Shown here: positions 1 to 9,859 of the stretch, piece after piece
Position numbering within the stretch: position 1 is the stretch's first letter
Layout: the number at the start of each line of letters is the position of its first letter
Assembly (NCBI GenBank): GCA_016463365.1
Contig: JAEMRJ010000007.1
Location: 1 to 28,322, forward strand
DNA: 28,322 bases
Reading direction: 5' to 3'
Source: Thermoleophilaceae bacterium
GTDB lineage: Bacteria; Actinomycetota; Thermoleophilia; Solirubrobacterales; JACPNS01
Program-made: the position numbers and the translations under genes
Notes under the pieces: model-generated
Seen by the model: the letters and a program-made list of their open reading frames with translations, nothing else
What the model was told of the DNA's origin: nothing
The model's database searches: none

Positions 1-1597
<1,597 letters not shown>

Positions 1598-1602
1598 GCC
1601 CG

Positions 1603-2721
1603 GTGCGCGTCGGACTGAATCTCCTGTATCTGGTGCCCGGGGAGGTCGGCGGCTCGGAGATCTACGCGCGTGAGCTGATCGCGGCGCTGGCACGCGAAGA
1701 ACCAGGGTGGGAGTTTGTCGTCTTCTGCGGCCGCGAGGCGGCAGCCGTGCTGCCGGACGAGTCGTGGCCGGCAAACGTGCGCGTTCATGCGCTCGGCTTC
1801 AACGCCCGCAACAAGCCTTCGCGACTGATCTGGGAGCTGCTGCGGCTGCCGGGCGCTGCGCGGCGCGAGCAGATCGACCTGATGCACAGCCTTGGGCAGA
1901 CCACGCCGTGGTGGGGCTGCGGCAGGCGCGTGGTGACGATCCTCGATCTGATCTACCACCACTACCCGGCGACTTTTCCGAAGGCGGCCCAACGCGGGCT
2001 TGAGTTCGTGATCCCGCGCGGCGCGCGTCGCGCCGACCGCATCTGCGCGATCTCGTCGGCCACCGCCGAAGATCTCGCCGCGAGCTACGGGATCGATCGC
2101 GGAAAGATCGATGTGACGCTGCTCGGCGCCGGCTTCAGCGAACCGGCGAGCGCGCTGGGACGCGACGAACTGAGCTCGCAGCTCGGCCTGAAGCCCGGCG
2201 AGTTCGCGCTCAGCGTCGCCTCCGGTCACGAGCACAAGAACATCCCGCGCCTGCTGGATGCATTCGCGACGCTCGAGGATTCACGACAACTGGTGGTCGT
2301 CGGCCGCGCCGGCCTAGAGGACGACAAGCTTGCCGACAAGGCAGCGCAGCTCGGGATCGCCGATCGCGTGATCTTCACCGGGTGGATCGATGAGCCCGTG
2401 CTCGAGGGTCTCTACCGCGAAGCGGCGCTGTTCGTGTACCCGACGCTGATGGAGGGATTCGGCCTGCCGGTGCTCGAGGCGATGCACCGCAGCCTGCCGG
2501 TTGCCTGCTCAAACACATCCTCGCTGCCTGAGGTGGCGGGTGACGCGGCGCTGACCTTTGATCCACTCGACACCGGCGCGATCGCCGTGGCGATGGGTCG
2601 GCTCTTCGCGGAGGTCGAACTGCGCAACGAGCTGGCGACCCGCGGGTTATCAAGAGTGGCGCGCTTCACCTGGCAGGAGTGCGCCCGGAGGACGCTGGCC
2701 AGCTACCAGCGCGCCGCCTAG
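1603..2721 (+). CDS. GT4-family glycosyltransferase
   Basis: A 372-residue GT-B retaining glycosyltransferase that transfers a sugar from an NDP donor to a lipid-linked glycan at the cytoplasmic face. The N-terminal acceptor domain begins MRVGLNLLYLVPGEVGGSEIYARELI. The C-terminal donor domain carries SVASGHEHKNIPRLLDAF, a FTGWIDEPVLEGLYREAALFVYPT stretch and the family signature EGFGLPVLEAM, with the conserved EX7E glutamates. It starts at a GTG 5 bases after the upstream SDR stop, so the two are probably co-transcribed. It is closely similar along its length to the GT4 at 25025-26164, which shares GLNLLYLVPG and EGFGLPVLE. Donor and linkage cannot be read from sequence. Confidence 0.9.
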   Translation: MRVGLNLLYLVPGEVGGSEIYARELIAALAREEPGWEFVVFCGREAAAVLPDESWPANVRVHALGFNARNKPSRLIWELLRLPGAARREQIDLMHSLGQTTPWWGCGRRVVTILDLIYHHYPATFPKAAQRGLEFVIPRGARRADRICAISSATAEDLAASYGIDRGKIDVTLLGAGFSEPASALGRDELSSQLGLKPGEFALSVASGHEHKNIPRLLDAFATLEDSRQLVVVGRAGLEDDKLADKAAQLGIADRVIFTGWIDEPVLEGLYREAALFVYPTLMEGFGLPVLEAMHRSLPVACSNTSSLPEVAGDAALTFDPLDTGAIAVAMGRLFAEVELRNELATRGLSRVARFTWQECARRTLASYQRAA

Positions 2722-2762
2722 GCTCTCCGCCACGCCATTCACACGGACGACTGACCCATCAC

Positions 2763-5213
2763 TTGACGTACTTCCTATCGGCCTTCTTCTTCCCGATCGC
2801 AGCGCTCGCAGTGCTGTTCGGACTTGGTCTGCTCGTAGCTGCTGCCGGTGGCAACAAGCTCCGACCCGAGCTGGTCGCCCCTGTCGGTCTGGGGGCGGTC
2901 GTGCTGCTCGGCCAGTTCACTGCATGGGCGGGAGTCGGCACCCCGGCAAATGTGATCATCATGCTGGCGCTCGCGCTCGTCGGCTATGTGCTTCTGGCGC
3001 ATGGGCGCGGGAGCTTCTGGGCCGATGGGGGCGAACCGCGCGCCTGGGGCTGGTGGATCGCGAGCGGTTTGCTCGCTGGGGGCCTCGTGCTCTCGACGAT
3101 CATCTTCTTCGGCCGCGAGTCGCTCTCTGGTTTCCTGCTCGACACCACCTCGGTGGTGCAGATGTACGGTGGAGATTTCGCGCTCCAAGGCAGCGACAAC
3201 TTCCGCGACATCAAGCCCAGCGACTCGGGCTCTGCATTGAATTTCAGCTACTTCGGCCTGACGTTCTATCCATATGGATCGCAGGTTGCGCTCGCACTGC
3301 TCGGATCGATCACAGGACTGAGTCTGATCTGGCTCTACACACCCTTCATGGCGGTGATGGTGTCGCTCACCGGGTTTGCGCTGTTCCGCGTCGCCCGCCT
3401 GTTTGAGCTCTCGCGCGGCTGGGCGTCGGTTGCCGCGTTCGTCGGGGCCGCCCCGGCACTGGTCTACGGCAACGCACTGCAGGGATCGATCAAGGAGATC
3501 GTTGCCATCCCGCTGATCGTGATCCTCGGCCTGTTGCTCATGGATCCGCTGCTGCGCTCGACGCCGCGCTCGCTCGCAGTCACCGGGGCCGTCTGCGCCG
3601 CTGCGACGTTCGGCGCGATCGGCGTCGCGGCTTTTGCCTGGCTCCTGCCGCTCGGCCTCCTCGCGCTGCTTGCGCAGTCCAAGCGCTTCGGAGGCGACTG
3701 GGGCCTCGGCAAATCGCTGCGGGCGATCGGGCTTGCGTCGGCCGCGTTGATCGTCGCCATGATTCCGATGCTCGGTGGCCTCCGAGATGCGATCACACTT
3801 GCGCGGGCGCTCTCGCAGTCGACTGCCAGTCTCGCAGCCGATCCCGGAAACCTGCTCGGCCCGATCCACAAGGCTCAGGCGTTCGGCGTGTGGATCGGCA
3901 ACAGCCACCGCCAGGCACCGGACCTGCAGGAACCTACACTGGCGCTTCTGGTCGTGGTCGGCATCGCGTTCGGCTGCGGCCTGCTCGTGACGGTCCGACA
4001 GCGGATGTGGTCGCGCGCGGCCTGGATCGCCGTGATGGTCCTGGTCTGGTACGTGCTGACCTGGCGCGGGACGATCTGGCTCGACTCAAAACTCGTCGCG
4101 ATCAGCAGCCACATGGTGATGGTGGTCTCAATCGTCGGCGCAGCGTGGCTGAGCCGGACGATCGCGAGTCTCGGCTGGGCGACGGGAAAGCCCTGGGAGC
4201 GGTACTGGCAGCGCGGCGCTTCATACGGGCTCGGGACGATCATCGTGCTCGCTGTACTCGCCTCGAACGGGGCGCAGTATCTCGGCACCGGGATGCTCCC
4301 AGCCGACCGCTACAACGAACTCGACGCGCTGAACAGCGAATTCGCGGGCCAGGGCCAGGCTTTCATGCCGGACTTCGACGAGAACGCGCTTTTCGTCGTG
4401 CGTGACATCGGTGGAAGCGGACCGGGCAACGCGTACGCCAATCCCGCCTTCGTCGGTTACCGCGACGGCACGCCAGTCGGCTACGGCCGATCGGCCGATC
4501 TCGACAAGATCATCAATCGCGGATACGACCAGTTCCGACTCGTGATTCAGCGCCGCAGCCCACAGCGCAGCCGCCCCGGCGCCGACTTCGACCTTGTGCA
4601 CCGTGGGGACAGCTACGACGTGTTCCGCCGCAACAACGTGACGGTCGTGGAACACCTTCCGGTCGGCAACGCCGCCGCCACCGGATACCCGCGTTGCGTC
4701 GACGTTCGCAAGCTGGCCAACCGCGCCAAGAACGACAGCTCGCTGAAGCTGGTCGCGGCGAGTCCCGGCGCTGACACATTCCTGGTCGGACTCAGGAACC
4801 TGACCTTCACAGGACCGTTGGCCGGCGAAGCGCCGACGGGAGCTGTTTCCGGTTCCGGTTCGATCGCGTTCGACGCCAACGTCTTTCCCGGCCAGCAGCT
4901 CTGGTGGCTCGGCACGGTCAGCAGGAGCCTCAAGGTGCTCGTCGATGGCAGGCAGATCGACACACTGATGTACTCACTGGGGGGCGACGGGAATGTTTCC
5001 GGTCCGGTCCCGCTTCCGACGGGTCAGCACAAGATCACGCTCGTCCGCGGCGGCGCCTCCCTGGCGCCCGGCGCCTACCTGGGCTCAGCGCTCGGCGGTT
5101 TGTTTCTGGCCCCGGCGGGTACGGCCAAGCCCGCCGAGGTCGATCCAGATCGGGCGCCTGAGAAGCTGTGCGGGCATCAGGTTGACTGGATCGAACTGGT
5201 ACGTAGGAAGTAA
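2763..5213 (+). CDS. Large polytopic membrane protein with C-terminal extracytoplasmic domain, function unknown
   Basis: About 816 residues from the TTG at 2763. That start begins directly in a hydrophobic helix; an in-frame upstream start at 2679 would overlap the GT4 gene and add a charged non-hydrophobic leader, so I reject it. The first ~520 residues carry roughly a dozen hydrophobic segments. An acidic loop between early helices contains GDFALQGSDNFRDIKPSD and is followed by an aromatic FSYFGLTFYPYG stretch, an arrangement resembling GT-C transferases. The last ~300 residues are soluble and rich in beta and Gly/Pro, ending CGHQVDWIELVRRK. Being encoded after an SDR and a GT4, it may be a GT-C transferase, a polymerase (the missing Wzy role) or an exporter component. 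I do not recognise the family firmly. Confidence 0.75.
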   Translation: MTYFLSAFFFPIAALAVLFGLGLLVAAAGGNKLRPELVAPVGLGAVVLLGQFTAWAGVGTPANVIIMLALALVGYVLLAHGRGSFWADGGEPRAWGWWIASGLLAGGLVLSTIIFFGRESLSGFLLDTTSVVQMYGGDFALQGSDNFRDIKPSDSGSALNFSYFGLTFYPYGSQVALALLGSITGLSLIWLYTPFMAVMVSLTGFALFRVARLFELSRGWASVAAFVGAAPALVYGNALQGSIKEIVAIPLIVILGLLLMDPLLRSTPRSLAVTGAVCAAATFGAIGVAAFAWLLPLGLLALLAQSKRFGGDWGLGKSLRAIGLASAALIVAMIPMLGGLRDAITLARALSQSTASLAADPGNLLGPIHKAQAFGVWIGNSHRQAPDLQEPTLALLVVVGIAFGCGLLVTVRQRMWSRAAWIAVMVLVWYVLTWRGTIWLDSKLVAISSHMVMVVSIVGAAWLSRTIASLGWATGKPWERYWQRGASYGLGTIIVLAVLASNGAQYLGTGMLPADRYNELDALNSEFAGQGQAFMPDFDENALFVVRDIGGSGPGNAYANPAFVGYRDGTPVGYGRSADLDKIINRGYDQFRLVIQRRSPQRSRPGADFDLVHRGDSYDVFRRNNVTVVEHLPVGNAAATGYPRCVDVRKLANRAKNDSSLKLVAASPGADTFLVGLRNLTFTGPLAGEAPTGAVSGSGSIAFDANVFPGQQLWWLGTVSRSLKVLVDGRQIDTLMYSLGGDGNVSGPVPLPTGQHKITLVRGGASLAPGAYLGSALGGLFLAPAGTAKPAEVDPDRAPEKLCGHQVDWIELVRRK

Positions 5214-5225
5214 TCCGCGCGGCGT

Positions 5226-7373
5226 TCAGGCGTACACGTGGTAGGCCCCGAAGAACCATGTGACGATCCCGAAGGCGCACATAGCACCGGCGAGGCCGCC
5301 CCAGACGTAAGGTCGGAGCCGCGTCGGCAGGCCGTAGATCGCCGCCACGGCGCCGACCGCCAGAGCCACCAGCGCCGGAAAGATGTAGCGCCCCTGTTCA
5401 GCCAGCGGATTGCGACCACCGGGCGTCGCGTACGCCCACTCGACCAGGACGTAGACGAAAACCGGCTGGAGCAGAATTATCAGGACCGCCAGCCAGTTCC
5501 GCAGCGCCACACGGCGGTAGCGCCACAGAGCCACCAAGCCGCAGAGAAAGAGGATCACGAGCAGATCTCTGATCAGGTGGTAGACGGACATCGGGTAAGA
5601 AATCCGGTGCCAGAAGAGGTCGGCAAACCCACCGACTATGTAGATCCGTTCAAACGCGTCATTGACCTGCACCATCGGCCCGGTCAGGTGCAGAGGCGGG
5701 AAGATCTGTTGGATCACGTAGTCGATCCGCTGAAGCGTCGTCGGCTGCGTCGCTTCCGCAACGGGCAGGACGTTGGTGTGAAAGTAGGTCAGCGTTCGCG
5801 GCCAACCGAGCAACGTTGCAAGTCCCAGCCAGCTCAAGCAGCTCGCCACAACTACGCCGAGGATCGTGAAGCCGCCGCGAACCGCACGCGCGCTGCGGTC
5901 ACGGAGCACCATGAGGATGACTGTCGTGGCCGTGTACAGCGCGATTGAGACGGCGGTGATCTTGCCCAGAACGCCGGCGACTGCGACCACGCCGAGCCAG
6001 ACTTCACGTCGTACCGACCATCCCTTCTGTGCGAGCAGTAACAGCAGATACACCGCGGCGGCCCCAGCCACGTTGACGAACGTGTCGTTGTTGATCGCCC
6101 CGCTGACGTAGGCAAACATCGGTTGAAAGGCGACCAACGCACCGGCGCAGGCGGCCGGCAGCCTTCGTGCCTCGCCAAGCAGCAACCCCGCGCTGAGCAC
6201 GGCCAAGAAGGCGATGAACGCGGCCGCGAATGCGTTGACCGTGCGCATGACAACAAGCTGATTGGCCGGCTGCATCCATGCTGTCGCGCGATAAAAGGGA
6301 GTAAACAGCGCGTAGTAGAGCCCCGAATGGCCTGACGCCGAAACGGTGTAGCCTCCGCCGTCGTCGCGTTCGGCGCCGTCCAACCAGGCGTCGGCCTGGC
6401 GCGAACGCGAGGAATCCCAGAATGGGCGCGCTCCGCCGTCCACGACGACGGCATTGTGACGCGCGGCGCGCATCGTCAGCGATTGATAGCTCGAGTACGG
6501 AGGCTTCTCGTTGCCAATTTCGCGCAGGTCCGGAGCGTTACCGGAGGTCGCCAGATGCTCGAGGTTCGCGTAGTGCTCAGACTCGTCGTTGCCCTGGAAC
6601 GGGGGCGACATGACACTCCAGCTGACGCACCACATGAAAGATGCGACCATGAAGATCCAGGCCAAGCGGCGCAGCGAGTGGCGACTGGCCGTGATCAGCG
6701 CAAAGAGTGCATAAAGCGTGGCGAGCAACGCGACCAGCAGCGTCAGCAGCATGACCCATGGGTAGAGCGGACCATGAAGCACATCAGCGTTTTTGAAAAC
6801 CGACACCAACTTGCTCAGTTGCAGCGGCCGATCGTCTGCTCCGGTGTAGTAATGCACGGCCGGTTGATCTGTGACAAACGGTTTACCGTCACGCGTCGCC
6901 GGTGGATCGCCGGGGAGCGGATCCACAGCCGCGCCGCCGATTTCGATCTTGCCGTCCGCGCCCCTAATGCAGATCGACCTGGTGTCGGTGAGCTTCCACG
7001 AAACGCGCGGTAAGTCGACAAACTGGTAGCCGGCGGCAGTCACCGGAACGTCCTTCAACATGGCTGATCGACCGCTGTTCGATTTCAGGATCAGGTCGAA
7101 CGACGCGGGCCTGGTCGCCGGACCGAGCCACAGCTGCAGGCGAGCGGTGCCTGCGGGCATGTGGTGGCCGCTGGAACAGACCGTGTGACCGGACGAGACG
7201 TGCGCGATGACCGCGCCGACTCCGACGGCGTTTGATCCCACCTGACGGTCTGCACGTTTGAGGCCGAAGAACAGACCTACCAGCAGTATGAGGCTGAGCG
7301 TGAGCGCAACACCGATGAAGGCGCCCCGTTCATCTGCATCGCGCAAACCGATTCGCCCGAGTGCGTCGTTCAC
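5226..7373 (-). CDS. DUF2142-family polytopic membrane protein (putative GT-C-type transferase)
   Basis: 715 residues, GTG start at 7373. One N-terminal helix (~19-37) is followed by an extracytoplasmic domain (~45-200), then many membrane helices to the C terminus. Residues ~256-268 carry SPPFQGNDESEHY, matching the PPFQ.PDE..H signature of DUF2142 membrane proteins, and a late EQGRYIFP resembles the QGRY segment found in such proteins. DUF2142 members occur in surface glycan loci and look like GT-C enzymes that use polyprenyl-phosphate sugars outside the membrane; this activity is inferred. The preceding gene in the same direction, 15 bases upstream, is a GT2 polyprenyl-phosphate sugar synthase, which would supply exactly such a donor. 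The gene is convergent with the membrane protein at 2763-5213, with a 12-base gap. Confidence 0.85.
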   Translation of the reverse strand: MNDALGRIGLRDADERGAFIGVALTLSLILLVGLFFGLKRADRQVGSNAVGVGAVIAHVSSGHTVCSSGHHMPAGTARLQLWLGPATRPASFDLILKSNSGRSAMLKDVPVTAAGYQFVDLPRVSWKLTDTRSICIRGADGKIEIGGAAVDPLPGDPPATRDGKPFVTDQPAVHYYTGADDRPLQLSKLVSVFKNADVLHGPLYPWVMLLTLLVALLATLYALFALITASRHSLRRLAWIFMVASFMWCVSWSVMSPPFQGNDESEHYANLEHLATSGNAPDLREIGNEKPPYSSYQSLTMRAARHNAVVVDGGARPFWDSSRSRQADAWLDGAERDDGGGYTVSASGHSGLYYALFTPFYRATAWMQPANQLVVMRTVNAFAAAFIAFLAVLSAGLLLGEARRLPAACAGALVAFQPMFAYVSGAINNDTFVNVAGAAAVYLLLLLAQKGWSVRREVWLGVVAVAGVLGKITAVSIALYTATTVILMVLRDRSARAVRGGFTILGVVVASCLSWLGLATLLGWPRTLTYFHTNVLPVAEATQPTTLQRIDYVIQQIFPPLHLTGPMVQVNDAFERIYIVGGFADLFWHRISYPMSVYHLIRDLLVILFLCGLVALWRYRRVALRNWLAVLIILLQPVFVYVLVEWAYATPGGRNPLAEQGRYIFPALVALAVGAVAAIYGLPTRLRPYVWGGLAGAMCAFGIVTWFFGAYHVYA

Positions 7374-7388
7374 GTGCCGCGGCGTTGC

Positions 7389-8576
7389 TCAGCGGCCGTC
7401 GCGACCGTGCATGCCGACGATGCTCATGAAGAATGAGGTGAAGATCACCTGCATTCCGAGCACCACAAGCGTCATCGAGAAGACCAGCAGACTCTGGTCG
7501 TTGAGCGAGCCCAGGTCGTGCTGAATCCAGCTGATCACGATCACGAGCGTGATGATCGCGCCGATGAACGCGATCAGGAGACCGGCAAGCAGGCCGTGCT
7601 CAAGGCGGATGCGTCCGTCAAAGCGATCATGGAGGGCGTCTTCTTCCCCGAGGTGGTACACGCCGTAGGCCTTGGCCGACAGACCCAGGCTGATGATCTG
7701 GGACCCGATGATCGTGGTGAACGCACCTGCCGTCATCGCATGCAGATCCCATGAGCGACCGAACAGATCGAAACCGGTCAGCACCACGAGCATCATCAGC
7801 GCGCCGAGCGCGGCGAGGATGATCCCCGGCGCGATGAAGAGATGGGTCGGGCTGTGGATCAGCAGGAAGCGCAGGTGGCGCCAGCCGTCCGAGAAGGTGT
7901 TGAGCTTGCTGTCGCCGATGCGCGGGTGGTAGTCGATGTCGATCTCGGCGACCTTCAGGCCGGCTTTGGAAGATCGCAGCACCATCTCGCTGGCGAACTC
8001 CATTCCGGGGGTGCGCAGCTTCAGTCGGTCGAGCGCGTCGCGGCGGAAGGCGCGCATGCCGCAGTGGGCGTCTTTCACGCCCGAGCGGAAGAAGATGTTC
8101 AGGACGCGGGTGAGGATCGGGTTGCCGACGTACTGGTGGAGCCAGGGCATCGCGCCCGGCTGGATGTTGCCCATGCGGTTGCCGATCACCATTTCGTTGC
8201 CCTCATCCAGCAGCGCGACGAACTCGTCAATCTTTGAGAAGTCGTAGGTGTCATCCGCGTCGCCCATGACGATGTAGTTGCCCTTGGCGGCCGCGAAGCC
8301 CGCAAGGTAGGCGCTTCCGTAGCCGGGGCGCGACTCGTGGACGACGCGAGCGCCGGCCGCTTCTGCAATCTCGGGTGAGCCGTCGGTGGAACCGTTGTCC
8401 GAGACCACGACTTCTCCGACGACGCCCATCTTTTCGAAGGCCTTGATTGCCTTCTCGACGCAGACGCCCACTCCCTCCGCCTCGTTGAGACAGGGGATGA
8501 CGACAGAAACGTCGATCGTTTCCGTCGCTGGGCGCTCGGCTACGGCCGGGCTGGCAAGTTCGGTGGGAGCATTCAT
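7389..8576 (-). CDS. GT2 glycosyltransferase with C-terminal membrane domain (polyprenyl-phosphate sugar synthase type)
   Basis: 395 residues from the ATG at 8576; an in-frame TTG at 8597 would add MKQRLVF and is less likely. The N-terminal GT-A domain has VSVVIPCLNEAEG, VVSDNGSTDGS and the DADDTYD metal/nucleotide-binding motif, then GNRMG and FASEMVLRS, as in DPM1/GtrB-like enzymes. Four hydrophobic helices fill about the last 140 residues. Such proteins move a hexose from an NDP donor to polyprenyl phosphate, making a membrane carrier used by GT-C transferases. It is the first gene of a minus-strand pair with the DUF2142 protein. The sugar is unknown. No strong Shine-Dalgarno sequence precedes either start. 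Confidence 0.88.
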   Translation of the reverse strand: MNAPTELASPAVAERPATETIDVSVVIPCLNEAEGVGVCVEKAIKAFEKMGVVGEVVVSDNGSTDGSPEIAEAAGARVVHESRPGYGSAYLAGFAAAKGNYIVMGDADDTYDFSKIDEFVALLDEGNEMVIGNRMGNIQPGAMPWLHQYVGNPILTRVLNIFFRSGVKDAHCGMRAFRRDALDRLKLRTPGMEFASEMVLRSSKAGLKVAEIDIDYHPRIGDSKLNTFSDGWRHLRFLLIHSPTHLFIAPGIILAALGALMMLVVLTGFDLFGRSWDLHAMTAGAFTTIIGSQIISLGLSAKAYGVYHLGEEDALHDRFDGRIRLEHGLLAGLLIAFIGAIITLVIVISWIQHDLGSLNDQSLLVFSMTLVVLGMQVIFTSFFMSIVGMHGRDGR

Positions 8577-8692
8577 GAAAACGAGTCGTTGCTTCAACTA
8601 CCCGAAATGAGGGGGAAAGTTGCGCGGTTGGTCCGAGCCGCGGGGCAGCACGACGCACAAATCCTAGTTGATGACGTCGGCGACGCCCGACC

Positions 8693-8698
8693 TAAGCT
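8693..8698 (+). promoter_or_regulatory. Putative -10 element for the GT4/wzx unit
   Basis: TAAGCT lies 9 bases before the ATG at 8708. TTGATG at 8668-8673 could act as a -35 with a 19-base spacer. If used, transcription would begin at or within a few bases of the start codon. The 131-base divergent interval 8577-8707 shows nothing else that I can name. Confidence 0.35.
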
Positions 8699-8707
8699 CA
8701 CGCGGCA

Positions 8708-9859
8708 ATGAAAGTCGCGATCCTGTACGACTGCATGTTTCCCTACACCGTCGGCGGCGGTGAGCGGTGGTACGTCAACCTCTCAGAGCGGCTTTCCGAA
8801 CGCTATGAGGTCACTTACGTGACGCTCAAGCAGTGGGAGGACGGGCACAAGCCCGACGTTCCGTTCGGAGTGATCACGGTCGGCCCGGGGATGGAGCTCT
8901 ACAACGAGGACGGGCGCCGCAAGATCGGACCGCCGCTGCGATACGGGTTCGGCGTCTTTCTGCATCTGCTGCGGCATGGCGGAAAGTACGACATCGTGCA
9001 CAGCTCCGCGTTCCCATATTTCTCCGTGATCGGCGCGAAGTTTGCGCTGCTTTTTCATCCGAGGACGAAGCTGGTCGTGGACTGGCTCGAGGTCTGGTCG
9101 CGTGATTACTGGCGGGACTACCTGGGCGCGATCGGGGGACGCGTCGGCTTTGCGATCCAACAGTTCTGCGCGCGGCTCCCCGACTACTCATTCGCGATCT
9201 CCAAGCTGCATGCCGATCGGCTGCCGGGCAACGACGTGATCGTCAACACGGGTCTTGTCGGCGAGATGGTCGATGCCAGGCGACCGGCTCAGCCGGCGCC
9301 CGCACCGAACCCGCCGCGCGCGGTGTTCGCCGGCCGGCAGATTCCCGAGAAGAACGTCATCGCACTCCCTGCAGCGGTCGCCGTCGCGCGCGAAACGCTT
9401 CCCGACCTGACCATGACGATTTTCGGCGACGGCCCCGAGCGCGACGCACTGCTCGCAGAGATCGAGCACACAGGAACCGGCGACGCGATCGACACTCCCG
9501 GATTCGTCGATGCAGAGCTTGTTCACGAAGGCCTCCGCACCGCCAGCTGCATGGTGCTCCCCTCGATCCGCGAGGGCTATGGCCTGGTCGTGATCGAGGC
9601 GCTTTCGCAAGGGACTCCAGCGGTTGTCGTCGCCGCGCCGGACAATGCTGCCGCCGAGTTCATCGAGCCGGGTCTGAACGGCTACATCGCCGAGTCCGCT
9701 TCGCCGGAGCAGCTCGGGGCGGCGATCGTGAGTGCAGTTAAGGGCGGCGATGCCCTGCGCGCCTCGAGTTGGAAGTGGTACGACGATCACGCCGTCGAAC
9801 TCTCGATAGACGGTTCGATCGCGAAGATCGTCGCCGTCTACGAGCAGGCCACACGATGA
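8708..9859 (+). CDS. GT4-family glycosyltransferase
   Basis: 383-residue GT-B enzyme. The N-terminal domain begins MKVAILYDCMFPYTVGGGERWYVNLSERL, with the glycine-rich acceptor loop. Residues ~205-220 (AVFAGRQIPEKNVIALPAAV) start the donor domain; MTIFGDGPERDAL and SIREGYGLVVIEALSQGTPAVVV carry the EX7E signature. It is expected to add one sugar to a lipid-linked repeat unit. The final ATGA couples it to the flippase gene by a 4-base overlap, so the two products probably act on the same repeat unit. Donor and acceptor are unknown. Confidence 0.92.
   Translation: MKVAILYDCMFPYTVGGGERWYVNLSERLSERYEVTYVTLKQWEDGHKPDVPFGVITVGPGMELYNEDGRRKIGPPLRYGFGVFLHLLRHGGKYDIVHSSAFPYFSVIGAKFALLFHPRTKLVVDWLEVWSRDYWRDYLGAIGGRVGFAIQQFCARLPDYSFAISKLHADRLPGNDVIVNTGLVGEMVDARRPAQPAPAPNPPRAVFAGRQIPEKNVIALPAAVAVARETLPDLTMTIFGDGPERDALLAEIEHTGTGDAIDTPGFVDAELVHEGLRTASCMVLPSIREGYGLVVIEALSQGTPAVVVAAPDNAAAEFIEPGLNGYIAESASPEQLGAAIVSAVKGGDALRASSWKWYDDHAVELSIDGSIAKIVAVYEQATR

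Noticed and set aside
2679..2762. Upstream start for the large membrane protein
   Set aside because: It overlaps the GT4 coding region and would place a charged, proline-rich leader before the first helix.
2775..3908. Long minus-strand open frame (377 codons) opposite the large membrane protein
   Set aside because: It is charged, Arg/Glu-rich low-complexity sequence typical of the antisense of a high-GC gene, with no recognisable domain, while the plus strand encodes clear membrane helices.
5214..5225. Short CCGCGCGG palindrome between two convergent membrane-protein genes
   Set aside because: It has no loop and lies in a 12-base gap; such palindromes are expected by chance at this GC content.
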